A stretch of DNA of 64,000 bases from Pisolithus tinctorius. Its lineage: Eukaryota; Basidiomycota; Agaricomycetes; Boletales; Pisolithaceae. The stretch lies in NCBI GenBank assembly GCA_024663395.1, contig JANFAH010000025.1, forward strand, positions 186,001 to 250,000, read 5' to 3'. Below the pieces are notes generated by a model. That model was not told the origin of the DNA and searched no databases. It saw only the letters and a program-made list of their open reading frames with translations. Positions 46,438 through 57,295 of this stretch are shown here, piece after piece. How positions within the stretch are numbered: position 1 is the stretch's first letter; each line of letters starts with the position of its first letter. The position numbers and the translations under genes are program-made.

Positions 46438-47820
46438 TCAAAATTCCGTGCCGAGGCTCGCCCGAAGCACCGAGCTTCTCTGGGCGCCCCGAGGACCTTT
46501 CAAAGCTATTTTGATGACATAATTGATTTCTGTGATGGATTCGGCCTCTCGGACGGGCTCGCACGCATCAAATTCACACTCAAATATGCGCCTTTTGAGT
46601 CAGCCGACCTCTGGTCCCACCTCGCGGAGAGTAGCAATGGAGATTGGGACTGTTTTACCTCGGATGTGGTCCAGCTGTACCCGGAGCTGGAGGAATCCTG
46701 CAGGGACCGGTTTTTCGGACTTAGAAGCGCATTCAAGGACTCAGACACTGTCTCGGTGTCTTCTCTGGGCGAATATTTTCGCAGTTATTGTCATTATTTG
46801 GCATCGCTCGTAAAGCAGAAGAAGCCATCATCCCATGTAGCTTCTACTTTTTTCGATGGGTTCCCTCCCAATTTCAGACGCGAGGTGCTCAAGTATCTCG
46901 ACTCCCAAAGTCAAAGGGTTACTGTGTCTAGGCTTATGGCTTCAGGGAAACACGTTCTCGCACTCGGAAATGGTGTCTGGAAGTGCAGCAAGGCCGACGA
47001 CTTGTGCATGCAGCCACCAAGGACTTTGGACAGCCATGCACCCCGCCGTTCGTATTCGTTCTGCTTTTTCTGTGGACTTCCAGGGCATATATGAGCAAAT
47101 TGCCATTCATGCAAGTCATATTTGGCTGCGGGAAAGTGTCTACTGGTTGAAGGATGCGTCGTATTACCTACAGGCCAAGAAATTCCCCATGAGGTCGCTG
47201 GATGGACCCTTCGAGACCGTCTCGACAACTGGGCGTCACTGACAAACCAACCCGGCAGTTGTCTGCATGGGGTTCGTACGGGCTCATCGCCCACTCGCTT
47301 GCTTTCACCCACAGCCGCACCCTCTCGAAGCGTGTTCGACACACCATCATGCATACCCGCTCGAACGAGCATCATGTATCCTCAGTCCCCACCTGCTATC
47401 CAGCTCGAGCCAGTAGTACCCGACCCACTGGCCGTTCAGTCTTGTCACTCGTCAGCTGAGTGCTCTCATAGCTCACCGCATGCGCAGCCACAATCGAGGT
47501 GGCCACATGGCCGAGGCCAATCGCCCTCGCATCATCATTCACATTCACGCTCGCAGACTCGAACGGGTTCATACACACGTTCGAAAGATGATTTCATACC
47601 AGTCCAGTCATATGCCCGCAGCTTGAAGCAGCGTCGCGCTCGAAGGCGCTCATGTTCATATTCAACTAGTAGCTCACCCCCTTCTTCCTTGTCGTCATCA
47701 TCATCCTCATGCTCGCACTCTCACTCACACTCGAGGAAGGTGACCTCATACATCCATTCCAAGCCGAAGCGGTCGCGCAGCCACAGTTGTGCGCCCCGGC
47801 GCTCTCGAAGAGCGCGTTAA
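46438..47820 (+). pseudogene. Element A gag, broken
   Basis: The first ATG (46438) gives MLGFKIPCRGSPEAPSFSGR, then the frame stops near 46511. The gag domain continues in another frame from about 46503 (YFDDIIDFCDGFGLSDGLAR, VVQLYPELEESC, FFDGFPPNFRREVLKYL). A zinc knuckle CFFCGLPGHI-x-ANC has TGA in place of one residue (47092-47094). Beyond it the frame is open to 47820 as a Ser/Arg-rich tail. One frameshift and one nonsense codon make this copy inactive. Confidence 0.7.
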
Positions 47821-48099
47821 CGCTGTGTATCACACGAATTCTGTATCTAGTATGGATTTAGCTAGGTCATTATGCGAAGTTTTCAGTACATTATACATGT
47901 TTAGTTTTTCTTTACTTTTGTTCTGTGTTTTACCCCCCCAGGCTCGAGTTCCCCGCAGAACGCCAAGTAGCATCGCACCTAGCACCTTCCCACACTCTAC
48001 ATGACGCCTCCCATCCGCAGATACAGTTCCGGCAGGGCACGCTGTCGACGAGGCCACCATCGACACCACGCGTCACTCATCGAGGTGGATACTACCTCC

Positions 48100-49585
48100 C
48101 TCATACTGAGCACGCATCCAGCGCGTATCTCGCTCGTTTTTGCGCTGCGCCTCTCGCTTTTTGGTATGCTCGTACTACTCGACATCAGCTCTCTGTCGGT
48201 ACCAAGCTCGTTTGCATGCGCCCAGCCGTTCAGGAGATATTCGCGTTCTTGTGGATAGGTCCTTTCTCAGGGTCCTGTGGTCGCATCTCGCCCATTTCTG
48301 TGCCGCGCCTCTCGCCTTTTGGGAGGATTGTAGTCCGCAACAAATGCTCCATGTTGATATCAGGATTGTTTGGATAGGTCCAGTAGCTCTGGAGATATTT
48401 GCATTTTTGTGCGAAGGCCCATGCTTGAGGTCTTGCCATAGTCGCTCGCGCAGTTCTGCATCGCTCCTCTCGCTTTTCGGGTCGTTCATTCCTCTCGCTG
48501 AACCGTTCCTGGGGACGTCTACTTTGTAAAATTCCGCGTGACTGTTATTGAGATATCCGTGTTTTCGTATCCAGAGGGCTTCGAGACGGGTTTGCATTTA
48601 ACTCAGGATCGGCTGATCCAATCGGCGTGTTTCCTCGTTCTCCCTGTTCGTCTACAGGTCCTCTACTGTCTCCCGGAGTTTCATGTTGATTGCCCCAGCC
48701 GTTGTTGTGCAAGTTGACCCCTTCTCCCCACCCTCGAAGTCCTCTCGTCGTATCTCGCGCACTCAGGCACTGTTCCTCTCGCTTTTCTGGCAGTCCATTC
48801 CCCTCGCGTAGCCCTTTCCGGGGACGCCTCTTTTGTCAAATTCCGCGCAGACATCATTGAGATATGCTCATTTTCGTGGTTAGAGGCACTTTTGGACATC
48901 TTTGCGAATATCTTAGGCCCGCGTAGACGGATTCCCTCCGTCTCTTTTTCAGCATGTTCGCTACATTCCCCTCCATCGTTACTGGCAGTTTCGCCGCATC
49001 CTGAGCGTCCGTCGTTGGTCTGCAGTGTTCCCTCTTCAGTCAACAACGCTGTATGCATGATAGCTCGCCCATTTCACTGCCGGACCTCTCGCTTTTCAGG
49101 GACTTTGTACTACTCGTCGAGGGCTTTCTGACAGTATATCATACATCATGCTCGCTACTGCCGTTGTGGAGATGTGCGCCATTTTGTTGTTGAAGGCACC
49201 TTAGGACGACTCTGCGAGTATCTCGCCCGTTTCTCGAACGGATCTCTCGCTTTTCGGGATCCTGATGCTACTGTTCAACAGCTTCAGAATGGTACCTTTT
49301 CTGTTGTCGTCGCTGCAGAACTCATGGCTACATTTGGTTTTTGGTGGATGAGGGTACCCTTGGGCAGATTTATGGATATCTCAGGATTGGGGTTGCGGGT
49401 TCTCTCTGTTCATTTTGTGATGTGCTCGTCGCATTCCCTTCTACCATCGTGTCTTGTTTCGTGCCATTTCGAGCAACCGTTTTTCATCGACGAGTTGTTG
49501 TTTCGCCCCCTCCCTCGTGACTTTGGATTCTTGCATAGTCGAGCCGCCTTCGGGTTGACTGGGGACAGTCAATATCTCAAGTACC
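48100..49585 (+). repeat. Element A tandem array, period ~156 bp, about 9 degenerate units
   Basis: The anchor CCTCTCGCTTTT and variants recur at about 48150, 48307, 48466, (48620 weak), 48775, (48930 weak), 49086 and 49244, with a last weak copy near 49400. Spacings are close to 156 bp or twice that. Each unit also has TATCTCGCCCATTTCT upstream. No coding signal. The array fills the space where pol would be. Confidence 0.75.
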
Positions 49586-49592
49586 CCTGGGA

Positions 49593-49942
49593 TGTAGGGA
49601 ATGTAATTTCCCTACTAGGGGAATTGTTTTATTTTGTTCATTTTATTTAGTTTTGATTCTAGGTGTTTTTTCTGCTAGTGGTACTTAAGAGTTTCGCATT
49701 TTTGTTGCTTAGTCAGCACTACCTAGTGACTGGCATAGTTAGTTTTCCTTAAAAACAGTAGATGAGCTACCCTAAGATGAGAGATGAGTTTGAGCAGGTT
49801 GTTCCCTGCACCAAGACAGCCTTAGAAGCCTTCAGATGACTATCAGGATCCTTGCTCAGGCTATAGAAGCCCCTTTTGGCTTACTCTCTCCCCTCAGATT
49901 TCACTCTACCCTTCAACCTCTCTCTTAAATCCTTTTCCTACA
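49593..49942 (+). repeat. Element A, right LTR
   Basis: 350 bp, the same ends as the left LTR and about 88-90% identical by eye. At least four CpG of the left LTR are TpG here (in ACGAG, TTCGAG, GTCGTT and GACGAC contexts). Confidence 0.85.
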
Positions 49943-51156
49943 GCAGGCTGAGTAGGTGCATCCTCCATACGTTCACATGCATCATCCACACTGCTCATTG
50001 CAGCAGGCGGCTCCCTCTCCATAGGTTGCTCCTCAACACTCATTGGAGAGGGCATTGCCAGAGGTTTCAGCACTAATCGCAATTGGCACACAGAGGATGG
50101 TCCTGCTGCCTTGGGCGCTTTGGGGGAGTCACTCAGCAAAGTGTCTTCTGGTTGTTTCACTGTTGCCTGCACTTGGGACCTGGTGGACATCGCCATTGCT
50201 TCGACACCAACATACAAAGGTGTGCTGATGATTTGCTGATGTTCCTCCGTATTGGCAGACTCCTCAATCTCTAGGTCATGATGCAGATATTCACTGGGCG
50301 CATGGATAGTCCCTGGCGCATCAAATTCATACATCCGAGAGAGAGCATCTGGGAGGATGTTATCGACACCAGGTACATGTTTGATATCAAAGTCAAACTT
50401 GGCCAGTTTCTCTAACCAGCATGCTTGTCTCCCAGACAGGTCTTTCTGTTCCAGAAAGTACGTCAGACTCTTATGGTCAGTAACCCACGTGAAGTGAGCA
50501 CCCTGCAGTATATCCTGGTGCCTCAACATCGTTTCCACCCCTGCGAGGAGCTCTTGCTCGTGAATGGGGTAGTTACACTGAGCTGACGACATCTTTGCAG
50601 AGTAAAAGGCGGCTATCTTCGCGGACTTCCAGTCCTTCCCCTGTGCAATCACTCCGCCTATTCCATTTCCGCAGGCATCAGTCATAACCCAGATGGGTTT
50701 GCGGTCAGGTCCATACTCCAAGGGAATGTGGCTGTGACTCGCACAGGTGGCAATGTATTGTTTCACCATTTCGAATGCTCGCTGCTCAGTAAACATCCAC
50801 CGGAAGGGACGAGTTTCGGCGCTTGCTTCTGCTAGCACACCCAAAGGTATGTGGACTTTGTAGATGTCGTCTGCCAGGTAGCCTACTGACCCAATAAATC
50901 CTTTGCATAATGTCTGGTTGGTGGGGACTTTCCAGTTGAGGATCCGATCAACCTTTTCAGGATCCATTTTTATTCCATCATCATTGACGACGCAACCCAG
51001 GATCTTCACTTCGTCACACAAGAAACGAAGTTTCTTCTCACTCAGGTAAAGTTTCTCCCGTGTGAGGATTTCAAGCACAAGTTTGACGTGTCTAATGTGA
51101 TCCTCCAGGGTCTCAGAGTAGATGATTATATCATCCAAGTATACGTCCATGAACGT
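49943..51156 (-). CDS. Chromovirus reverse transcriptase (C-terminal part) and RNase H
   Basis: Minus-strand pol, truncated at both ends by insertions. It starts at the RT active site (MDVYLDDIIIYSETLEDH), then the thumb/connection (GFIGSVGYLADDIYKVHIPL), RNase H (WVMTDACGNGIGGVIAQG, IHEQELLAGVETMLRHQ, WVTDHKSLTYFLEQ, SRMYEFDAPG) and a variable linker. The RT fingers and palm upstream of YLDD are missing because element B is inserted at 51157. The sequence that follows RNase H is cut by element A at 49942; the integrase continues beyond it at 45841. The frame within this piece is open. Confidence 0.85.
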
Positions 51157-51618
51157 TGTAGGGAACGAGTTCGAGTTCCCTAGGAGAATCTGTCTTGGTC
51201 AGGAGTTTAGGGGTGGAAGGACTTGTTTTGTTTCTTGCTTTTGTTTTTGTGTTTGTACCCCTGGACTTGGTGGCAAGCAGCCGCGTTGCTGACTAAGCAT
51301 GTGTGCTGTGTTCGTGTGAGTTCAGTTTACCAAAGGAACCAATCCATGACACAGGCCCTCAGTAGTAGGGTGATTTAGTCTCGCATTTCGGCGAGTTTTC
51401 GAAGTTAGAATAATTACTTTGGGGAGTACCCAAAGTGCCAGGAGGACTGGCAAGAGTATTAGACAGACAGAGCTAAGTATCCTTTTTCTAGTTCGCATTT
51501 TTACCTTTTTACTACACTTCTTTCTCCAGAGAGAACCTCCCTTTTGGGACAAGCACAATATACTCGCCCATTACTGACTATTACCATTATAGGTTTATCT
51601 ATTTTACCTATTCCTACA
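51157..51618 (+). repeat. Element B, left LTR
   Basis: TGTAGGGAAC ... TTCCTACA, 462 bp. The 5' end forms a hairpin TAGGGAAC/GTTCCCTA (51159-51182). It is inserted directly before the YLDD-coding part of the chromovirus RT. Confidence 0.75.
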
Positions 51619-51620
51619 TC

Positions 51621-51638
51621 TGGAGCCCACCGCAAGGG
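51621..51638 (+). other. Element B primer-binding site
   Basis: TGGAGCCCACCGCAAGGG, two bases after the LTR, one base different from the block of element A. Confidence 0.6.
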
Positions 51639-51683
51639 GGGTTCTGTCCATTTTGGGGAAAGAAGCCACCATTTTATCACCAA

Positions 51684-52997
51684 ATGAAGTTTTGCTGGGT
51701 TAAGTTGGACAAGCTAAGTACTCCAAGTCTTGATTCTAGTTACAGTCTACACTCAGGAACCCCAGAAGTTTCAGAATTATTTTTTTTCGAGCAGCAAATG
51801 TCAAGCAAGTGTCTAAGTCGAAAATCCCTCGAGCCGAGAAGCAAGTCTGAAGGCAAATTAATAGTCAAATTTCTGCGAAGAAGTCGTGAGAATGCGCTGA
51901 GAGAACTCGAGGGAATGCCACCGAGGCATTCGAGGGATGCACCATGGTTCTCAGGGTGCACAGCTGACCTTTTTAGGTATTTCAAAGAGGTTCGAAGTCT
52001 TTGCGAGCGCGAGAATTGCTTCGATGACCAAGAATGGGCAAAATGGGTCTGCTGGTATGCAAGCAGCGAGGTCTCAGACTCATGGTATGAATTTGTCGAA
52101 GATCAGCTGAGTTGGCCCGAATTCGTGGTGGCTATTGCGCGTTTGTATCCTGGGTCCCGGAAAATGGATCAACAGTACTCGAGGAATGACCTTTACAGCC
52201 TCGTTGACAGCCGAGCAAGAAGAGAAATTTGTACAGAGGAAGAACTGATGAACTACAGACTCTATTTTCTAGATTTAGCAACGTTTCTATGGGTTTCAAA
52301 GCAACTCGAGGCTGACGAGCTCGAAGACCTCTATGTACAAGGCTTCGACAAGGAATTCCGGCGCGAAATCATTCGGAAAATGCAACGTGATGATCGACGG
52401 CGACACTCAGATGATCCATGGCCCATGGAGCAAGTAACATACACAGCAACACGACTACTACACAAAGGATTTCGCTCAGAGCGAGCACGAACAAGCACAG
52501 GAGACTACTATGAGCCACGAAGTGACCCAGAATCGAGTTCGGACAAGCAACATCTATCTACGAAGTATTTTCTGCCTACAGCTACACATGACTCGCTGAC
52601 GAACAATGTACAGGGATCTACAGAAGTATCAAGGTACATGGAGTGTGAGAAAGTACCAAAGTTAGTTTCGACAAGTCGTGCGCAGCCACACAGCCCACCC
52701 AAGAAGACAAATAGTGAGGACCGAAGCCCTGGCAGGCTTGTTGAAGCAGCCGTAGTGACCAGTTTTGAGACAAAAGAGTTTTCCTTGAGTACGAACAGAA
52801 TACTGACTACTGAGTTACAGGAAGCAGTAGAACTCAAGCGAGTCGAACCTGCATTGGTGGAGGAACCACTCACAATGAAAGTCCCATTCGAATTCGAAGT
52901 GAATTACAACACTCAAAGGGGTTTTTCTTTTTGTTCGTATCGAGCTTCTCTGATGGCTACTGGTGTGTCACTACAGGAGTCCTACCTAAGAGGTTGA
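51684..52997 (+). CDS. Element B gag-like protein
   Basis: An open frame of 437 codons from ATG 51684. The central part has a Ty3/gypsy gag (capsid) look: WFSGCTADLFRYFKEVRSLC, WYEFVEDQLSWPEFVVAIAR, LYPGSRKMDQQYSRNDLYSL and LEDLYVQGFDKEFRREIIRK. It resembles the broken gag of element A in the same positions. I see no zinc knuckle; after about residue 300 the sequence is low in conserved motifs. This is the only clearly intact element A/B protein frame, so it could supply particles for both. Confidence 0.7.
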   Translation: MKFCWVKLDKLSTPSLDSSYSLHSGTPEVSELFFFEQQMSSKCLSRKSLEPRSKSEGKLIVKFLRRSRENALRELEGMPPRHSRDAPWFSGCTADLFRYFKEVRSLCERENCFDDQEWAKWVCWYASSEVSDSWYEFVEDQLSWPEFVVAIARLYPGSRKMDQQYSRNDLYSLVDSRARREICTEEELMNYRLYFLDLATFLWVSKQLEADELEDLYVQGFDKEFRREIIRKMQRDDRRRHSDDPWPMEQVTYTATRLLHKGFRSERARTSTGDYYEPRSDPESSSDKQHLSTKYFLPTATHDSLTNNVQGSTEVSRYMECEKVPKLVSTSRAQPHSPPKKTNSEDRSPGRLVEAAVVTSFETKEFSLSTNRILTTELQEAVELKRVEPALVEEPLTMKVPFEFEVNYNTQRGFSFCSYRASLMATGVSLQESYLRG

Positions 52998-53650
52998 GGT
53001 AATGAAAGGAGCGGCCTCGGAGTTCCTGCAGTCAGCAGAAATATGCATCAGTTAACCAATGACCTGTTCAGGTCAAAGATTCCACTCGAATTCGAAGCCG
53101 AAAGGCTCGAAGAACACCCGAAGCCCACAGGAGTTGAAGTCGAAGGGCTCGAAACGCTCACAGGCAGTCCAGAAACAGATAGGTTGGCATACGAAGAGGT
53201 CATTGACTCACACAGAGTGCCACAGCACATGAATCACATTGAGTCGAAGGTTATTGCAAGAAGAATTCAGATCAAGGAGCCATCGAGGCTCATCATATGA
53301 AGGAAGCCGCCAGAAGAAGTTTTGCGAATCGAAATGTTGAGGCACACAGCGAGGGTAGATGCCCTCGCACTCAAGTAATACTACATACTGACGACTCTAG
53401 TGTTACAGGCCGTCTGCACAAGATCGCGACAATCAGATACGAAGAATGGGGCAAACAAGGTACCATATGGAAGCTACCACGACTACGAGCGACAGCAACA
53501 GTGGCAAGAGCGACAACAACAATGCGAGCGCGAGCAAGGACGACGACAGGGCTGGACTCAGAGTGACAGCCATGCGAGGCTGGAACAGCCATCTTGTGGA
53601 GACGAGGCGCGAGGAGCGTGGGTTCTGGGCTTGATGGAGCAAAGGTTTGT
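52998..53650 (+). other. Degenerate tail of element B gag region
   Basis: Short Glu-rich frames (LEFEAERLEEHPKPTG) resemble the preceding gag tail (FEFEVNYN) and may be its continuation after stops. A CAG/CGA-rich stretch lies at 53480-53560. No further domain recognised. Confidence 0.4.
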
Positions 53651-53654
53651 TATG

Positions 53655-56600
53655 ATTCCAGTGCGTTTTACTTACATCTATTCTACTCTAGGGAAAATGG
53701 ACATACGCGATGAAGCACGATGGAGGCCCTTGTGGTTGCAATTCGAGGGTCAACGATGGACTATGAACGAGCGGTAGCGACAGCAACGCGGATGACAACT
53801 AGACCTAGCTCAGGTCAATGGCCAGTCGAGATCGACTGTGCCGTTCGATGGAAACAGGGCGCGAAGAGTGTGAGTACTGAGCTCAATGGCTCAGAGGTAC
53901 ATTTTGATTTCGAGACGCCTTACTTACATCTATGCTATTCTAGGGAAGGTAACTATCTACGACGAACAGCAGCAATCGCAATACAAGTGACGATGACAAC
54001 GATTGCACTAAGTGTGGATCAACGGCCAGGCAAGATTGGATGCGCCGTTCTATGGAGACAAGGCACAACGAGTGTGTGTACTGGGCTCGACGGCCCAAGG
54101 TTTTGTTTCGATTCCATAGCATCTTACTTACAGTGTTTCTGCACTAGGGAAAATGGGTATAGACGATGAAGACCGAAGGAAATCCAAACAATCGTGATAC
54201 AAAGAACAACAACGACCCTACTTAGCGCAGATCAACGGCCATACGAGAGTGGAAATGCCGTTGGATGGAGATGATGCACAGCGAGCGCGGATTCTGAGCT
54301 CAATAGCTCAAGGTTTTGTCTTAGCTTTAGAGCACTTTACTTACATCTACTTTATTCTAGGGAAAAGGACTGTATACGACGACAGGCGAGCGACATCCAG
54401 ACGGTCACAATACGAGAAATGACTATGATGGTGCTCGAAGAGGATCGAAGGCCGCACGATGCAAGATTGGCCATTCCATGGATGTGGAGTGCGATGGAGG
54501 CTACTGAGCTCGAATGCTCGAGGTTTTGTTTCAGTTTCACAGTGCTTTACTCACAGCTACTGCATTTTAGGAAATACCAAGTGCTACAGAATATCATACA
54601 GAAGCTACTGCAATTACGAGCGATGGCAATGACAAAAGCACGACCAATGACAATGACGACAGCATTTTACACAGGCCGACGGACATGCGAGGCGAGAACA
54701 GCCATTCGATGGGAACGAGGCGTGAGGAGCGCAGGCACAGAGCCCGACGGCTCAAGAGTTCGTTTCAGATTTGAAATGTCGTACTTACATCTATTCTACA
54801 CTAGGAGCAACTGGTGTATGCGACGAAGGACGGATATCATCCAGACGACCGCAGTGCAAAGAACGATGGCGGCGGTGATGCTCAACGCAGATCAAAGGCC
54901 ACGCAACGCTAGATCGACTGTTCGATGGAGACGATGCACGACGAGCGCGGGTACAGAGCTTGACAGCTCGCAGGTTTGTTTTGGAGTTGGAACATTTGAC
55001 TTATGTCTATTCTACACTAGGGAAAACGGCTGTACGAGACGACATCCAAGCTACATCCAAGCAACTGCGATACAAGGAGCTATGACAATCTATGAAGAAA
55101 GACAAGCACGAAGATCACGGCTCGAACTGCAACAGCGATCATCTAGGATACAAGAGCCGGCGAGCATGGATACCAAGCGCAACCTCCCGGGTTTCCGTTT
55201 TAGATGTGCGACCTTTTACTTATGGTTACTCTGTTCTAGGGTAGACGATGGCTGCGAAGATAGAACGCGTCGATTTACAGCACGACAAGTACGACGGCCA
55301 CGAAGTGCCACAAGAAACAAGCTCGAAGCGACTTGGTGGACTTGCACACAAGACTTAGCATGAATAGCAACACGAAGGCGAGATTTGAAGTCGTGACGGG
55401 GTACACAACATGCAAAGAGTATCGAGACCACGCCGAGTGGGCTCCACAGCCCAAGTTTTAGTTATTTCCTTAGACCGTTTTGCTTACAGCTACTGCATTT
55501 TAGGGAATGCGAATTTTTACAGAGTATCAATGAACCTTCGAGTGTCGACGTGCCTACAGCACAAAGGTCTGGATCTGGACGACCTGTGACTGCATCCCTT
55601 CAAGAAGAAGATGCCTATCTTACCATCGATCGAAGCGAAATTTTAGGTCGACACGCTGTCGAGCAGTTAGCGAGGGGAGACACCATCCCCATGTTGGATA
55701 TCGTGCAGAGACATCACAAAGTCTCATTTTGTTTGGGAGACATCACAGACAAACGGGACGTGTTGGATATATTGGAGAGATTGGGCGTTACATATATTGT
55801 ACAGAATGCCTTACTACGGCGAGGCATGAAAGACCCCTCCGTCTACTTCAGGGGTTACGTCGAAGGCACCCGAGCCGTCATCGAAGCAGCCATCGCAGCC
55901 AGTGTCCATAAGCTCGTCTACACGAGTTCCGCAGGCGTCGTATTTGACAGCACTGACGTCGTGGATGTCGACGAACGAGTGCCCTATCTGGAGAAGCCGT
56001 TCGACGCGTATAATCTACTGCCTTACTGTTCTACCACGTCAAGCAATCCTAGACTAGACCCTGAGGGCGTGACAGCAAAGCTCAACGAATCTCTACACTG
56101 CGCTCTCCCTCCCATATGTGCCACAATCGAATATCACTGCACGATGCAGACACTCAGTTCCTATGTCGCACCCACACCCAATGCTGAATCCATCCTATCC
56201 GTGTTCAACACCCCATTTGACCCATGTGGACTCATGGACCCCGTTGTCCGTTCTCGAAGCGATGGACAAGCGTTCTTCATCACAAGTGGAGAAGCGTTCG
56301 GTATCTTAGACTTTACAAGGGTATACAACGAGTACGAGTGAAAACCATCGCACTTAAAGGTACAGGGTACATACGAATGGCTATGTGATGAGACGAGGGT
56401 ATGGCTCGTCATCGAACAGTGGTCATTTGAAGCAACAGCAAGCTTTCGATGGATGAGATGCATAGAGGATTCACGCACTGGGCTTGACAGCTCGGATTTT
56501 CATTTTGATCTTAGAACATTCTATTTACATCCTTGTTATTCTAGGGAAGATGGACGTTTGCAGCAAATTGCGGTCGCGGAACAAGAGACTACGACGAACT

Positions 56601-56850
56601 GCGAGCAAAGGACATGTGGAGGAATCGACATGTGGCTACTGATGTCTGGAAGAGAAGAAGACAAAGCGAGTTCGAGTAGGCGAGATGGCGAGCAGTATGC
56701 GAAGATTGAGGAGGGGCGAGGCTGGCCAGAACAATGAAGTTGCACACAGTGTATTTGAGGCGATGTGGATTCAGACACCGAGCCTGAGCGCTCGTTTTTG
56801 TCTTTTGTTTTTATGACGATCTACTCACGAATCTACAGGTCTAAGGTACT
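53655..56850 (+). repeat. Element B tandem array, ~210-bp degenerate units
   Basis: The anchor TTACTTACATCTATTCTA...CTAGGGAAAA recurs at about 53669, 53920, 54124, 54337, 54547, 54783, 54997, 55217, 55482, 56522 and, weakly, 56820. Units also share GATCAACGGCCA, GCCGTTCGATGGA and GAGCTCGA-GGCTCAAGGTTTTG blocks. The ERG26-like fragment (55550-56341) sits between two units. Open frames run through some units without domain signal. Confidence 0.75.
55550..56341 (+). pseudogene. ERG26-like: Captured fragment of a 3-beta-HSD/sterol-4-alpha-carboxylate dehydrogenase-like gene
   Basis: One open frame of 263 codons without introns. It matches the short-chain 3-beta-HSD family that includes Erg26 (sterol C-4 demethylation): LGRHAVEQLARGDTIPMLDI, VSFCLGDITDKRDVLDILER, DPSVYFRGYVEGTRAVIEAA, KLVYTSSAGVVFDSTD and VDERVPYLEKPFDAYN, then a jump to C-terminal pieces (PTPNAESILSVFN, DGQAFFITSGEAFGILDF). 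The nucleotide-binding glycines are lost (TIDRSEILG where GGxGFLG is expected), the lysine after DAYN is gone and the middle third is deleted. No ATG opens the frame. It is inactive as an enzyme; the lack of introns suggests capture through RNA. Confidence 0.75.
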
Positions 56851-57295
56851 CGACCGAGCCGAAGTGCAGTCGCTGATATCCGAAGGAAAAGAAGACGGTG
56901 CGAGTTCATGGGTAGAGTGCAAAGAGCTATTGACGAAACTCAGGAAGGGGAAATTTGAAGCCAAGGTGCCCTTTTCGGTTTTGATTCGAACATTATCTAC
57001 TGCGAGGTACAGGTACCCTGGTGCGAAGGAAAAGGCGATCGATGGGGATGGATGGCTCGAAGCTGTTCATCAGTACTTAGCATCAAGACTTTGTCCGCTG
57101 TGGGACACGACTTCTGGGAAGCGTGCGACTAGAGGAAGGGAGAAGGGAGAATTCCCTAGGATCGTCCCAAGGGGTACTGTGTGGAAGGAGAGGTCGAGAA
57201 TGGGCTTAGAAGCGGTGGGGAAATTCAAGCGAGAGTCGTGGAATTTAATTCCGGGCAGATGTAGACGCGTGAGGAACAGCAAGACAGGTATATGA
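56765..57295 (+). CDS. Unrecognised open frame at the end of element B
   Basis: 176 codons without ATG at the start (GTG). Basic protein, no motif recognised; FEAKVPFSVLIRTLSTARYR and WLEAVHQYLASRLCPLW are the most regular parts. The first 20 codons overlap the last array unit. It could be a remnant of element coding sequence. Low confidence that it is a gene. Confidence 0.2.
   Translation: MDSDTEPERSFLSFVFMTIYSRIYRSKVLDRAEVQSLISEGKEDGASSWVECKELLTKLRKGKFEAKVPFSVLIRTLSTARYRYPGAKEKAIDGDGWLEAVHQYLASRLCPLWDTTSGKRATRGREKGEFPRIVPRGTVWKERSRMGLEAVGKFKRESWNLIPGRCRRVRNSKTGI

Larger units (their letters stand above)
45842..49942 (+). mobile_element. Element A: gag-only LTR retrotransposon inserted in the chromovirus
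   Basis: Two direct LTRs, 45842-46201 and 49593-49942, bound an internal part of about 3.4 kb. A primer-binding-like TGGAGCCC starts two bases after the left LTR. Only a gag-like region is coding; the rest is a tandem repeat array. No RT, RNase H or integrase is present, so it must have moved with help. It splits the chromovirus pol between RNase H and integrase. Flanking GCGG (left) and GCAG (right) could be a 4-bp target duplication with one transition. Confidence 0.85.

Noticed and set aside
47396..48597. Frames on both strands in element A beyond gag
   Set aside because: They cover a Ser/Arg-rich tail and the 156-bp array; no domain, and the array frames are interrupted in neighbouring units.
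48100..49585. Possible CRISPR-like regular array
   Set aside because: Units are long (about 156 bp), degenerate throughout, lack short conserved repeats with unique spacers, and lie in a eukaryotic retroelement.
49876..50274. Plus-strand frames downstream of element A
   Set aside because: Antisense of the RNase H linker; no independent support.
54419..55363. 314-codon plus-strand frame in element B, first taken for a gene
   Set aside because: It spans four to five tandem units and repeats YLHLFYTR-type peptides only because the DNA repeats; other units of the array are closed.
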